The notes under the pieces are model-generated. The model did not search any database. It worked only from the letters and a program-made list of their open reading frames with translations, and was not told the origin of the DNA. From Allantophomopsis cytisporea (taxonomy: Eukaryota > Ascomycota > Leotiomycetes > Phacidiales > Phacidiaceae): a DNA stretch of 64,000 bases. A program made the position numbers and the translations under genes. Below, piece by piece: positions 26,015 to 37,294 of this stretch. Every line of letters starts with the position of its first letter. Position 1 is the stretch's first letter. The stretch lies in assembly GCA_024752435.1 (NCBI GenBank), contig CP103031.1:372001-436000 (forward strand), read 5' to 3'.

Positions 26015-27775
26015 TTAATCATTTCGGACCTCTTCGCGAACTTTGAAGATGTGGCGGCTGGGGTATCCTTCTTGCAATTCTACATCAATCTTCTTTTCTT
26101 TCGGAACGACCATTTCGTGATTCAAGTCCCAACCCGCACGGCGACAGAGCTCTGTAACAACCACATCGCAATCACCTAGCATGTCGACATCGAAATTGAC
26201 ATGGTTGACTGGAGTGCGCGAGATGTACATCTGTGGGATATCTTCAGGAAGGTATGGTACCACTTCGGAAACTGGTGCTACTTTTAGGGATGTGCCGATA
26301 ACGATGACAAGGTCAACACGGTCCTTGTCGTGCTTAGTGAGGCGATCATGGAAGGTATCAGGAAGAGCTTCGCCAAAAAATGTAATGTCTGGCTTCATCA
26401 CACCAGCTTCAAAAATATCATATCCTTCATCTATAAATAATTAGTATAAGAAAGAAAAAATAGTATGAAAGTCACTCACCTTCTGAGCTTGTGTCATATC
26501 CATCAAAGCGCTTCTTCCTCTCCTTCGACTGACCACTCTGTCTCTTACGCTTACCCTGTACGGGCTTTGTTGAGAGCAGAGTTTTGACACAAGTCTGGCA
26601 GCGCGGAATATGGCCGGCTTTGAGATCCCCATAGATAGCTTCTCCCGGGACCTGAGCATGGCACTTGACGCAGGATGCGGTGGCAAAAGAACCGTGACAC
26701 TGGATAAGCTTTTCGGGTAAGATGCCAGCTTTAGATTCCAGATTATCAATGTTCTGAGAATAATTGGTAAGAAGCTTGCCCTTGTCCTGCAAAAGACGAA
26801 TGAAAGCATGGGTTGGAGAGAATCGATTGGTATCTGGCAAGATATCTTTTGCAATGGAATAGAAAATTTGAGGATCTTCTCGGAATGTATTGATATCGAA
26901 GACTTCTTGAGGATCACTTAGTCCTAGGTAGGCGAGCTTTGTATAAAGACCAGTGTCCTTGGAGCGGAAGTCGGGAATTCCAAGTGAGGTCGAAATGCCA
27001 GCTCCGGTCAAGACAATAATGTTATTAGATTTTTTAATGAGTTCCGCTGCATCATCGACGGTGTTGTACTGTGGCAGCTTAAGACGCTTTGATAATTCTC
27101 TGGAGAGGGCTCTACCCAAGAAAGGGTAGTAGTTCTCATCTTCGAGGCCATCCAGAAAGGCGGGCGGTCGAATACCAAATGCAGTCAACAGCTTCTTCGC
27201 GGTAATTTTGTCGGCTTCAATAGTTTCGCTGATGAAGTTTGCAGGTCCGATCGATCGAAGAAGTCGTCGGTAGAAGTGAGCCTCATCGAGTGTGCACCAT
27301 TCTGAATCTACAAAATTGTGAGAAAGTGTTTTATCTCGAAGTGTAACTACATACCTCCAGCACGTAAGTCCTCATCACTAATTTCTTCACATACGTCGTC
27401 CATAATTGATTCCTCTTCCCACTCGACTTCCGAGTCTTCGCTGTCGCTGTCCTCGACCCTCAGGGCCGCCACAGTGGCGGGGATTTCCGAACCTTTGCCA
27501 CGATCTTCATCAGTAAGAGGTCTTGACAATTGTGCGACTTCATCCTCTCCTGAGTCGCTGTCGGATGATAATTCAACAACATCGTGAGCTACACTCGGCA
27601 GAGTTTGCTCTCCAGCACCCAGTCCACTGACGTCCATTCTCGCGATCTCCTCACCTTGAGGAAGGCTCGAATCGAACAACTCGAGGTGCGAAGATAGCTT
27701 ACCTGAGTTTAGAAATGTTGCACTGTGCCTCGAATCGATAGGGTGTCGGCGATCGGTGAAACGTATAACCGGCAT
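26015..27775 (-). CDS. NAD+-dependent protein deacetylase, class I sirtuin (HST1/SIR2 type)
   Basis: Nuclear histone deacetylase that consumes NAD+ and silences chromatin. There are three exons: 27355-27775, 26480-27307 and 26015-26430, 554 residues, starting at the ATG giving MPVIRFTDRRHP. The N-terminus is acidic and Ser-rich. A SIR2-specific N-terminal block (DUF592-like) follows, with EWCTLDEAHFYRRLLRSIG and YYPFLGRALSREL. The catalytic core has GAGIST at about 242, IPDFRS, NYSQNID, the catalytic His at about 345 (QCHGSF), zinc cysteines at about 353, 356, 377 and 380, and GTSLKVAPVSE. A basic KRKRQSGQSKERKKR patch after the zinc site is a likely nuclear signal. The DUF592-like block separates it from the HST2, HST3 and HST4 classes. 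All key residues are present. Confidence 0.95.
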
Positions 27776-28868
27776 AGCTTGTGACAATTATCGAACGTTC
27801 AAGGTCCAGGTTGTGTGTGTGTGGGTGGGTAATGGGCCGATGGGCGGTCACGAAGGCAACTTCCGTCTCCGTCGGGGGGGGGAGGGGTTTTTTTTTGCTC
27901 GGCGTCTGTTGTCAAGAGTCGCATGGTGGTCGGGATCTGCCCGACAAATTGATTCGATGAAGACACGACAGGATATAGACGCAGACCAACATGGATTCAT
28001 TCAATGCCCTCTCGATCAGTGAGTGCACGAATGAGTTGCTTCAATGTTCTTCAAGTGTCCTTTGTAGATCCTTCAAGCGTTTTTTGAGATAAATTGTTTG
28101 TTTTCGTTGACAATTATTCGATTCCGCTACACCGTATCTAAAAATTGCCTGAGGGAAGCCCAATGGCAAACCAAAGGCTTCTTCTTATTCACATCCTTAC
28201 TCCTACATTATGCATCACCTATAGTTGGGAAATATGACCTGCTCCTTCTCTGTGTATACTGTAACCCACCCAGAAAAAACCTTGACCTCTTCCTGTCTTG
28301 CTGCTTCTCTTCCCTTCCCTTCTCTTCTTCTTTGCTGTTTTTCTTCGTCCTACTGTCCATTCTGGATCAGAAGCCGATCAGAGCCGTTGTCAATGTCAAA
28401 ACCACTGCAAGAACATCATACTACATGACACTGGCCACTCATATATTTGATTGGAATTCATTGCTAAACATCGTCCTCCCGCCGTTGCGCAGGTGCGATG
28501 TAGTGGGGCCTCTGGGGGATTTGGGAACGAACCATCAGGGACATTTTCCTCAGTTGGGGCCAAGTCTGATCGGGGGCCGGTCACTGATCTGTCACTCAAA
28601 ATGCATTTCCACAACGCAACAACATCAAGGGAACAGGAAGGCGGTGGGGGGCATGTTTGGTCAATTTCAAGGCACTATTCTAGACCCGCACAGTAAACTT
28701 TTTAGATGTGTCAGTGTGTATTGATGATCGTGACGCATAGTTTCGAAATCGTGAAGGGAATCTCTCGTATAAAGGCACTCTTTCATCCGCCTTTGCCTGG
28801 TCTCCTTATCTCTATTCGGATTTGGTGATCCGGAGCGCCGTTATTCTCGCACACTCATCCGCAACACG
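27776..28868. other. Divergent promoter region, sirtuin / BRE4-like gene
   Basis: About 1.1 kb between two divergent genes. It includes a G-run and T-run close to the sirtuin start (27870-27895) and CT-rich tracts at 28285-28350. No gene is seen. Confidence 0.7.
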
Positions 28869-28940
28869 ATGCCAGCGTGTGATCAGGCTCAATGGCATCG
28901 TCAGAGAATATTGACGATGAGGAAACTCCTCCACAGATGA
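28869..28940 (+). promoter_or_regulatory. Upstream ORF overlapping the main start codon
   Basis: An ATG at 28869 opens a 23-codon frame ending TGA at 28938-28940. It overlaps, in another frame, the ATG of the BRE4-like gene at 28892. If transcription starts upstream of 28869, scanning ribosomes would meet this ATG first. Its effect is inferred, and its context (ACGATGC) is moderate. Confidence 0.5.
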
Positions 28941-31900
28941 TCGTCACGCATCCTACCGAGCCGATTGCACAACCATCGGTAAAACCAGACAGTGGCATCT
29001 GGAGAGCGAGATTACTTCATCGCAATAACGACCAATCGACCCCTGCTGAACAAAATAGACATGTGCGCCTGCAGGAACCGGCAGACCATCCAGCGTCCGC
29101 CACCTCTAGCATCTATCTGGGGTCTTTCGGACACCATTCGAGACGACGATCAAGGTCAAGATCTTCTGTCCGAGATGGCCTTCGTTCTCCTGCAAGCTCT
29201 ATAGCTCCGTCATCAAGGAACAGCATCAACCATGCGCATCTTTCGCAGCTATTGGGAGACCTGAATCCCGACTTGGAAACTTATGGTGTAGAGGAGCTTC
29301 GTGAGGGATTCTTTGATGCATCATTCTTTAAGCCGGCCAAGGAGAACAAAGAAACCCTTATCAGACTCGCAGAGTATTCTCTGCCAGCCGCTTTAAAGAA
29401 GAAAAATCGATTTCCCTCTCCTGCCTTTTTTGTCTCTCAGTACCAGAGTGTATTGCACGTAGTGCGGGAAGTTACCACAACACGTGCCGGCATTCAACTC
29501 ACCAAATCTTTCCTTGGTTTCTTCATTGCCTACATATTGTGTCTTGTGCCTGTTGTCCAACAATGGCTGGGTCGTTACAATTACATTATCGTCATATCCG
29601 CGTTGGTGAACCATCCTGGGAGGGCCATAGGAGCACAAATCGATGGAACTATTCTATCAATTCTAGGATCAGCTTTAGGCCTTGGTTGGGGTGCACTCGC
29701 TCTCTGGGTATCCGATAGTACATCTGTTGCTCGAAGCGGCTATGGCGGGATTCTTGCAGCATTTCTCTTGACTTTCATAGTCTTTATCGCAGCAATACGA
29801 TCCTACGTTATACGATTTTATCAATGTGTGCTCTGTGCCGGAATAGCAATCAGCTATGCCTGTTTGGCAGATACCGGAAAAGCGACAGACTGGACCAAGT
29901 TTTACAATTATGCTATTCCGTTTCTTCTGGGCCAAGCAATTTGTCTTGTTGTGTCATTCACAGTCTTCCCCGAAGCAGGCGCCCGACCATTGGCAGTGTC
30001 TTTGCACAATTCTTTGCATACAATGCAAGATGGGCTTACCATTCCGCGAGCTGACAATGTTGAAATACATCGTCAGCTGGCCTGGACATATGTACATCTT
30101 TCACAGGCTTACCGAGATCTGGTTCTCGACATATCCATCACAAAGTTTGATCCAGCAGACGTGGAAGTTTTACGGAATTTGATGCAGGGGGTCATTCGAA
30201 ATTTGATATCAATGCGGACGGAAACCAAGCTTTTCGAGATAGAAGAAAATGCCCATAAAGGAGATATGTCATCCGGTGGAGATGTGGTTGTTGGCATTGA
30301 CAGGCCTCGCCTCCATCATCGACGTAGAATGACTGGCACCGAAGAAGAAGGATTGAAGCTTGTGGCTCGCCGACTTGCAGATCCAACAAAGCAATTATTG
30401 AGCTGTATGAGAGAAGCCCTTTCCCGAAGCGATGCGGTGTTGATGGACATGTCATCGTATCGAAAATATCTTGGGCCCTCGAAAGATGTTCCGTCGGATG
30501 TGGTGGGAGCCTTGACAAGCCTCAGAAAAGCAATGATCAAATTTGATGAAGAGGACGAACGATTAATTGGAAATCCACTTCTACCTGCCACATATTCTGA
30601 TCATCCCGATCTTGTCGAACTCTTCCTGTTTATCAATCCTGTGCGGCAAACAGCAGCCAGCATAGAAAAGCTCTTGGTTAAGGTCAATCAAATGCAACAA
30701 AGGCGCAGAGGTTGGGCTGTCCACTTTCCATCTTACCCTTGGTCGAAATCACTGCAGCGCACAAATCGACAAGTTCGACATGATCGAGGTGGAGTTACTG
30801 CTAGTTTTTTCTTCCATTCTCAGCGTAAGCTACAGAAGACAATGAGAGATCTCCAAATGACAGTGTATACCCCCACTCAACGTGGAGATGGCATGTCAGA
30901 GAAAGTTGAGCAGGAAGTGAATACAGAAGCCGAACATATCTCGACATCAACTATAAGATATAGAATATGGAGGATCTTGCATCGTTTACAGGGATTCGAA
31001 ACCAGATATTCCTTGAAAGTTGGAGTTGTAACTTCAATCTTATCCATTCCAGCATGGCTGCCATCAAGTAGACATTGGTGGAATGCGAATGATAGCTGGT
31101 GGGCTGTGGTAATGGTTTGGGTCATGATGCATCCCCGTTCCGGAGGTAACATACAGGATTTTGTCATACGCGCTTTCTGCGTCATACTTGGCAGCGCATG
31201 GGGTGGATTTGCTTTTGCGGCTGACAATGGAAACCCCTACGTAATGGCTGTATTTGCGGCTATGTAAGTTATATACCCCCTCTCTAGCTCCAGCGACTAA
31301 CCTCAATAAAGCTTTATGATTCCGATGATGTACAGATTTACCCAAAGCCAACACCCTCGATCGGGCATCGCAGGGTGCATGAGCTTTGTAGTAGTGTCAC
31401 TGAGTGAGTACAACGTTCACGGACAAGGCTCGGGCTCTGTAGCCACGATAGCCTCGACGCGAGGGCTTGCCTTCATCGTCGGCATCATAGCAGCTATCAT
31501 GGTAAACTGGTTACTCTGGCCTTTCGTTGCGCGACACGAGCTACGGAAATCACTTAGCGCGATGATGCTGCACTGTGCAATTGTGTATCGTGGAGTGGTA
31601 GCCAAGTACATCTATTATGACGACGGCGACGCGCCTAGCGAGATAGATGTGACCAAGTCTGAGATGCTCGAAGGACAACTGCGTGAAGGCTTTGTACGTA
31701 TTCGTCAACTACTGGCTCTGACGGCACACGAAATCCGTCTCCGTGCACCCTTTGAACCACTCCCGTACTCAGCGCTGATAGAGGCTTGCGAACACTTCTT
31801 CGAGTGCCTGGTCGATGTACGCCTATCTTCCCTCTTTTTTAAACCAAACTATATGACCCCCATCGCCAACGAAGAACTCCTACCCTTCCGCCGCGACGCC

Positions 31901-32257
31901 GTGGCTGCCGTTCTGATGAACCTGTACGTGCTGGCGGGTGCGCTGCGCGGTGATAGACCCGTCCCCCGCTACCTACCTAGCGCCATCAATGCACGCAAGA
32001 AATTGCTGGAAAAGATGGCGGAGGTGGAGGGTGAGGATCTTGTAAGGAAGGCGGAGATGGATGATGATAACGATTACGGCGCTGCTACGAAGAGGAGATG
32101 GGCGGACGTCTATCAATATGCTTACTCGGCTGCTCTGACGGACATCGTGGATCAGTTGGAGCAAATGCGCGTTTGGACCACGAAGATTGTTGGGGAGAGG
32201 GGTTTCGATCTGCCGGTTGCAGATGGGGAAGTTGACGAGGGATGGATGAGTAGATAA
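28892..32257 (+). CDS. BRE4-like multispanning membrane protein (ArAE_2_N / DUF2421, FUSC-like)
   Basis: Large fungal membrane protein of the aromatic-acid-exporter-like superfamily. The yeast relative BRE4 is linked to brefeldin A sensitivity, and the substrate is unknown. Two exons, 28892-31263 and 31312-32257, are joined across an intron with GTAAGT and a GACTAAC branch, giving 1105 residues. After a charged Ser/Arg-rich N-terminus come two symmetrical hydrophobic clusters. The first runs from SFLGFFIAYILCLVPVVQQW through YVIRFYQCVLCAGIAISYACL to FLLGQAICLVVSFTVFP. The second runs from VGVVTSILSIPAWLP through WWAVVMVWVMMHPRSGGNI to GLAFIVGIIAAIMVNWLLWP. This is the duplicated six-helix plan of the family, and each half is followed by a soluble helical domain. 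The frame is intact throughout. Confidence 0.9.
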
Positions 32258-32568
32258 TTTTTGATGTGTACATATGTGTAATAAAAATTGTAGTATACCA
32301 GACTATGGCATGGCTTGGAGGTTAAGGTGTATAATAGCTTTCGTTAGTATGTAATTCTAAGTTTAATACGTAATTATTTGCTAAAAAGATAAAATTCTTC
32401 GTTAATAACAATTCAAGCATGCTCATTGTCTTCAGGTTGTGCTCGTCGGGTTGAAAAGTATTTGTTTGAGATAAGGTACGTTTATATGCTGTAAACACAA
32501 TCTCATACTCGAAGGCTTTTAAAAAAAATTAACCCCCAACGCCTGCTAACCATGTAACCTCCATCTCC
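32258..32568. other. Convergent 3' flanks
   Basis: AT-rich terminator space between the BRE4-like gene and 5-oxoprolinase. No other feature is seen. Confidence 0.7.
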
Positions 32569-35500
32569 TTAGTTAGTTTCCTGTAACTTCGTATAGGAAT
32601 TTGCAGACCCAGCCCCAAGACTCAACTTCTGCTTCTTAGCCTTCGTCACAACCTCCCAATCATTCTCAGGCTTCCTTCCCCATCCACCACCACCAGGACT
32701 CTGTAAGAAGAAGCGATCGCCCTTCGAGAAAGACGCGGTATTCTTGCCGCCTAAATTGATACTCCTCTCCTCTCCAGTGGTAGGATCCTTCTTGATCCAC
32801 AAATTCATCCCAGGCTTCCCGTCGCCACCACCGTTAAGTCCATAAGGCGCACGACTTCTACGCTCCGAGAGAATAGATAGCTGAACAGGCACCAGGAACT
32901 CAATCTCACGGATGGCGCCCTCACCACCGGGATGTAGCCCTTCTCCCCCAGAGCCCGAGCGCAGCCCGAATTGTCGCAGAATACATGGGTAGCGCTTCTC
33001 GAAGACCTCAGGGTCGGTGATACGCGTATTGGTCATGTGTGTGTGCACACCACTGGTGCCAACCCACGTCTCGCCAGCTCCAGCACCACCGGCAATGGTC
33101 TCGTAATAGCCGAAGCCATTGACCTGCTCTCCTGTCTCGGTAGTCGTGCCATTCATGCCGAAAGTTAGGTTGTTGCAGCAGCCTTGGGAGGCAGCGCAGG
33201 CGTTAAAAGCCCGGAGAACAACATCCGTGATGCGTTGGGATGTCAGCACGTTGCCGCCGACTACACCGGCACCTTTAGATGGCGAGAGGAGAGAGCGGGG
33301 TGGGATGTTGATTTGGATGGGGTTGAGACAGCCTTGGTTGAGTGGAATGCTGGATTTGATAAGTGCGCGCAGACAGTAGATGACTGCAGAGTGGGTGATG
33401 GCAATGGGAGCGTTGGTGTTTCCATAGACTTCTGGTCCTGTGCCGTTGAAGTCGAAGACTGCCTCGCCCTTTTCACTATCAATAATGATCTTGAGTTTGA
33501 TTGGTGTTCCGTCATCCATGTAATCAATGGCCTCTAATGGGGCGCCGCCGAACTTCTTATAAGTATCTTTCAAAAGCTCCCGTACAGCGACCTCAGCAGT
33601 CGTCTGAATGGCGTACATGTATTTGTGAACGCTTGGAAGACTGTATTCTTGAATGAGAGCTCGAATGAGTGTGATACCCTTCAAGTTAGCAGCGATCTGA
33701 GCCTTGAGATCCGACAGGTTGTCATTCAGGCAGCGAGTGCCTGAACAGCCTTCATATTGCGCTGGGTCATGAAGCAGCAATTCGGTGACTCTCTTCTCGT
33801 TGAAGACTCCACCACTGATGACCTTCTCAGCTTCGAAAGCTGCGCCTTCTTGCCATAGTTCCGTGGACGTTGGCGGCATAGATCCAGGTAATAAACCTCC
33901 AATATCAGCATGATGTCCGCGAGATGCGACATAAAAGACAATATCATCACCATCAAAGACAGGAGTGATTACTGTAATATCTGGCAAATGAGTACCACCA
34001 CAGCTTGGGTGGTTTGTCACCAGCACATCTCCGTCTTGAAGTCTTCCCTTCCAGAAATTGTGTTGGTAACGCACAGCAAACTGCATAGATCCCAAATGTA
34101 CTGGAACATGAGGGGCATTCGCTACCAAGCCTCCATCGGGCGAGAAAAGGGCACAAGAGAAATCTAAACGTTCCTTAATGTTCGTTGACACTGATGTCTT
34201 TTGAAGAGTACGACCCATCTGCTCCGCAATAGACATGAATCGGTGACCAAAAATGGACAGCTGAATAGGATTTATTTGCTCTGTAATACCATCTGCTTGA
34301 ACAGCGAATGACTCCTTCTTTGGCAGATCAATAACGACACAATGTTCAAGGATATTTGCAGTGGCATTTGGAACCAGTACGATAGTTTGCGTATCGTCAA
34401 TGATCATCGCTGGTCCCTGGAGCTTTGATCCGTTACCAAGCTGCTCTAATCGGTACACTGGTGTTGAGCGGAAGCCGCATTCTTTATCAAAGTATGTCTT
34501 GCAATACTCTGCTGAGTCGGGAGCAGTTGTAGTCTTGGACTCAACTGAACGGAGTTGAGCATATGGACTTTTTTCTTCTGTTGTTGTAGATGACGCTACA
34601 GATCTTACACGGATGTCGTCGACGATAATCTTTTTATCATCAAAGAGGAAACCAAATTCTCTCATGTGGCGTTCCTTGAAGTTTGTTGCAAAATCCCAGT
34701 CATCTCCCTTTGCGACCATGAGTGCAGTGTCGGATCCTTGGTAACGCATATTGAGGAATAATTGATGGGTGATTTGATCGGAGGCGAATCCTTGGCTAGC
34801 AAGCTCCGCAGCTGATGTAGTCACCAGCGATTCCAACTTGGATTGGAAGTCAGCTACACTTGATTGATCGAAAAATGAAGCATCAGGGCGTTGGATTTCA
34901 TTGACCACATTTGCCAAAGCTATACCATAAGCAGACAGAATAGAGGAGTACTTGTGAATGATAACTCGCGAGATTCCGAGCACGCTGGCCACCGAGCACG
35001 CATGTTGACCTCCCGCACCACCGAATGAGGCAAGATGATGTGCAGCAGTATCAAAACCTCTTGCTTCGGTCAAAGCACGAATAGGTCTCGACATTGATTC
35101 GTCGGCAACTCTCAAGAAACCAAGTGCAACCTCCTCAGAGGAGAGCTCCCTGTTTCCCTTGTTGCGTTGCTCCTCGTTAATTTGTTGTGTGAGACTAATA
35201 AACTTTTGCTTCGTGATTTCCGTATCAAGTGGCTCGTCTTCGTTTGGACCAAAGATTTTGGGGAAATGCTCTGGCAAAAGACGTCCGAGAAAGAGATTTG
35301 CATCTGTCACAGTCAAAGGTCCTCCCTTCTTGTAACATGCTGGTCCCGGATGTGCTGAGGCCGATTCGGGGCCAACAACAAAAAGGCCATTCTTCCAGAA
35401 AAGCATTGAACCACCGCCGGCAGCAACAGTATTGATATCTAGTTGCGGCGCCTGGATTGAGATTCCAGCTGTTGTACTCTCGAAAACATGATCATATGCT

Positions 35501-36507
35501 CCAGCATAGCGAGAGACATCTGTGGAAGTTCCGCCCATATCAAACCCAATGATCGGAACTCGTTCTTCGTCATCCCAGGAGGTCTGGGCATAACCGACAA
35601 CACCACCAGCTGGACCGGATAGGATAGCCTTCAGTCCGCTGAAGTTTCTGAAATCGACCAGTCCTCCATCGGACTGCATGAACTCGCATCTTGTGTTAGA
35701 TGACCCCAAGCCACCGACGAAGTTTGCTGAAATCGAATCGATGTATTTCTTAACGATCGGTGTCAAATAAGCGTCAGCAGTTGCCGACATACCACGAGGA
35801 ACCATCTTAATCATTGGCTGAAGTGAAGAAGATACAGCAACCGAAAATCCCATGCTTGAAGCAGCCTCAGCCACCAGTTTCTCATGGTTTGGAAACGTGT
35901 ATGAGTGCATGAAAACAATAGCGATTGATCGATAACCTTCCTCCCACAAATCAGTGAGATGTGCCTGAATTTTTGACATGTCCGGTCTGTCTAGAATTCG
36001 GACATACTCCCCTGTGATTCCCTTGACGAGTTCTGCAGATTCTTGCCTTGTCACGGTCTTGGGCTCAGCATCGTAGCCCTCCAGAGTGACACGCTCATCG
36101 ATTTCAATGACTTTCTCATAGATGACGTCCGGTCTCGCAACGGAGAGATCAAAGATATTTGGACGAGATTGATTTCCGATCTGAAGGAGATCCTTGAATC
36201 CTTTGGTGATAAGGAGTGCTGAAGGGGCTCCTTTGCGCTCTAATAAAGCGTTGGTCGCGACTGTTGTGCCCATACGCAGAGCCTCAACCCGCGAGAGATC
36301 AAGGGGCTGTCCACGAGGTAAAGATTCTCCTGTTGCAAGTTGCAGAATCTGACGAATTCCTTCTGTGGGCGCATCACTGTAATTTTCTGGATCCTCGGAC
36401 AGGAGTTTAAGGATAATATCATCCTGGCCCGGTATCGATGCATGAACATCCGTAAATGTTCCTCCACGATCAATTGAGATGCGTATATTAGAAACTTCCG
36501 ACGACAT
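32569..36507 (-). CDS. OXP1: 5-oxoprolinase (ATP-hydrolysing)
   Basis: Cytosolic enzyme of the gamma-glutamyl cycle that opens 5-oxo-L-proline to L-glutamate with ATP. It is a single exon of 1312 residues, the usual length for the eukaryotic fused form. The order is a hydantoinase/oxoprolinase N-terminal domain (IDRGGTFTDVHASIPG, then LRMGTTVATNALLERKG), a hydantoinase A domain (GFDMGGTSTDVSRY, AGGGSMLFWKNG, ASFGGAGGQHACSVA) and a hydantoinase B domain (NIKERLDFSCALFSPDG, VTNHPSCGGTHLPDIT, SRGHHADIGG, SPGGGGWG near the end). The ATP-site and metal-site motifs are all intact. It is divergent from the Zn2Cys6 regulator at 37295. Confidence 0.97.
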   Translation of the reverse strand: MSSEVSNIRISIDRGGTFTDVHASIPGQDDIILKLLSEDPENYSDAPTEGIRQILQLATGESLPRGQPLDLSRVEALRMGTTVATNALLERKGAPSALLITKGFKDLLQIGNQSRPNIFDLSVARPDVIYEKVIEIDERVTLEGYDAEPKTVTRQESAELVKGITGEYVRILDRPDMSKIQAHLTDLWEEGYRSIAIVFMHSYTFPNHEKLVAEAASSMGFSVAVSSSLQPMIKMVPRGMSATADAYLTPIVKKYIDSISANFVGGLGSSNTRCEFMQSDGGLVDFRNFSGLKAILSGPAGGVVGYAQTSWDDEERVPIIGFDMGGTSTDVSRYAGAYDHVFESTTAGISIQAPQLDINTVAAGGGSMLFWKNGLFVVGPESASAHPGPACYKKGGPLTVTDANLFLGRLLPEHFPKIFGPNEDEPLDTEITKQKFISLTQQINEEQRNKGNRELSSEEVALGFLRVADESMSRPIRALTEARGFDTAAHHLASFGGAGGQHACSVASVLGISRVIIHKYSSILSAYGIALANVVNEIQRPDASFFDQSSVADFQSKLESLVTTSAAELASQGFASDQITHQLFLNMRYQGSDTALMVAKGDDWDFATNFKERHMREFGFLFDDKKIIVDDIRVRSVASSTTTEEKSPYAQLRSVESKTTTAPDSAEYCKTYFDKECGFRSTPVYRLEQLGNGSKLQGPAMIIDDTQTIVLVPNATANILEHCVVIDLPKKESFAVQADGITEQINPIQLSIFGHRFMSIAEQMGRTLQKTSVSTNIKERLDFSCALFSPDGGLVANAPHVPVHLGSMQFAVRYQHNFWKGRLQDGDVLVTNHPSCGGTHLPDITVITPVFDGDDIVFYVASRGHHADIGGLLPGSMPPTSTELWQEGAAFEAEKVISGGVFNEKRVTELLLHDPAQYEGCSGTRCLNDNLSDLKAQIAANLKGITLIRALIQEYSLPSVHKYMYAIQTTAEVAVRELLKDTYKKFGGAPLEAIDYMDDGTPIKLKIIIDSEKGEAVFDFNGTGPEVYGNTNAPIAITHSAVIYCLRALIKSSIPLNQGCLNPIQINIPPRSLLSPSKGAGVVGGNVLTSQRITDVVLRAFNACAASQGCCNNLTFGMNGTTTETGEQVNGFGYYETIAGGAGAGETWVGTSGVHTHMTNTRITDPEVFEKRYPCILRQFGLRSGSGGEGLHPGGEGAIREIEFLVPVQLSILSERRSRAPYGLNGGGDGKPGMNLWIKKDPTTGEERSINLGGKNTASFSKGDRFFLQSPGGGGWGRKPENDWEVVTKAKKQKLSLGAGSANSYTKLQETN

Positions 36508-37294
36508 TGTGAAGAGTTCAAACTAGAAAGGAAAATGATTAAAAGGTCGCACAAGCTTATCAGATTTCGTGACTATTGGGTATATTGGAATTGATGCAAG
36601 TCGGAAGGAATGGTGAGAGGGTCTGCAGAATTCAAGAGGGAGCAGCCCGCTATGTTATACAAATAATTCTTCCTCTTCCATTGCGCATGCGATTACAAAC
36701 GCTTCCACCTCATGTAGTCACCTATCCCGCCCGTATTTTATGATGATCGGGAGCATCGCCCGGAAACCGACACCAGATATTATTAATGGGGGAGGCGTTG
36801 TGCCCCGAATAAGTGCTTTGAGTTGCGTAAGAGTATCATGAATCAGTCTTGTTGGTGGGCGTGACTGCAATAGTGAGGCACGACAATAATTGATCGGGTG
36901 AGACTTCCGATCTGTGGCACTAAGACTATCGGAGCTGATAACGACAACACTTCAGCATTTCCTTATTCTACCTTATTGATCGACGCCAATAGCTCAGGGT
37001 TACAACATAACACTGTTTGGAATTGGAGATACATTTGAGACTTCTTTTTATATAAAAGATTTGCTTTGTCTCCACTCATCTCCGCCTTTTTAATCGATTC
37101 GGAGCGCCTTATTACCTAATTAGATCACGTGGTATATCAAACGGCATCACCTGTATTCAAGCCTCTGGCTCATCTTGTACTTCCCACTCTCCAGCCGCTC
37201 AATGAATGCCCTGAATATTCCAGGATCATTTTAGCCGAGTGTTGTCGTGATTTCTTGCATTAGAGTGTGAATTGTTATTTTGGATTTTTATGCC
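36508..37294. promoter_or_regulatory. Bidirectional promoter region, 5-oxoprolinase / Zn2Cys6 regulator
   Basis: About 790 nt shared by two divergent genes. It contains several CGG/CCG triplets (for example near 36745-36770) and the inverted pair listed separately. Confidence 0.6.
37080..37104. promoter_or_regulatory. Candidate Zn2Cys6 binding site CTCCG-N15-CGGAG
   Basis: Two five-base arms form a perfect inverted repeat with everted CCG/CGG triplets. It lies about 190 nt before the regulator start. Zn2Cys6 dimers often bind paired CGG triplets, so this is a candidate autoregulatory site by position and form only. Confidence 0.3.
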
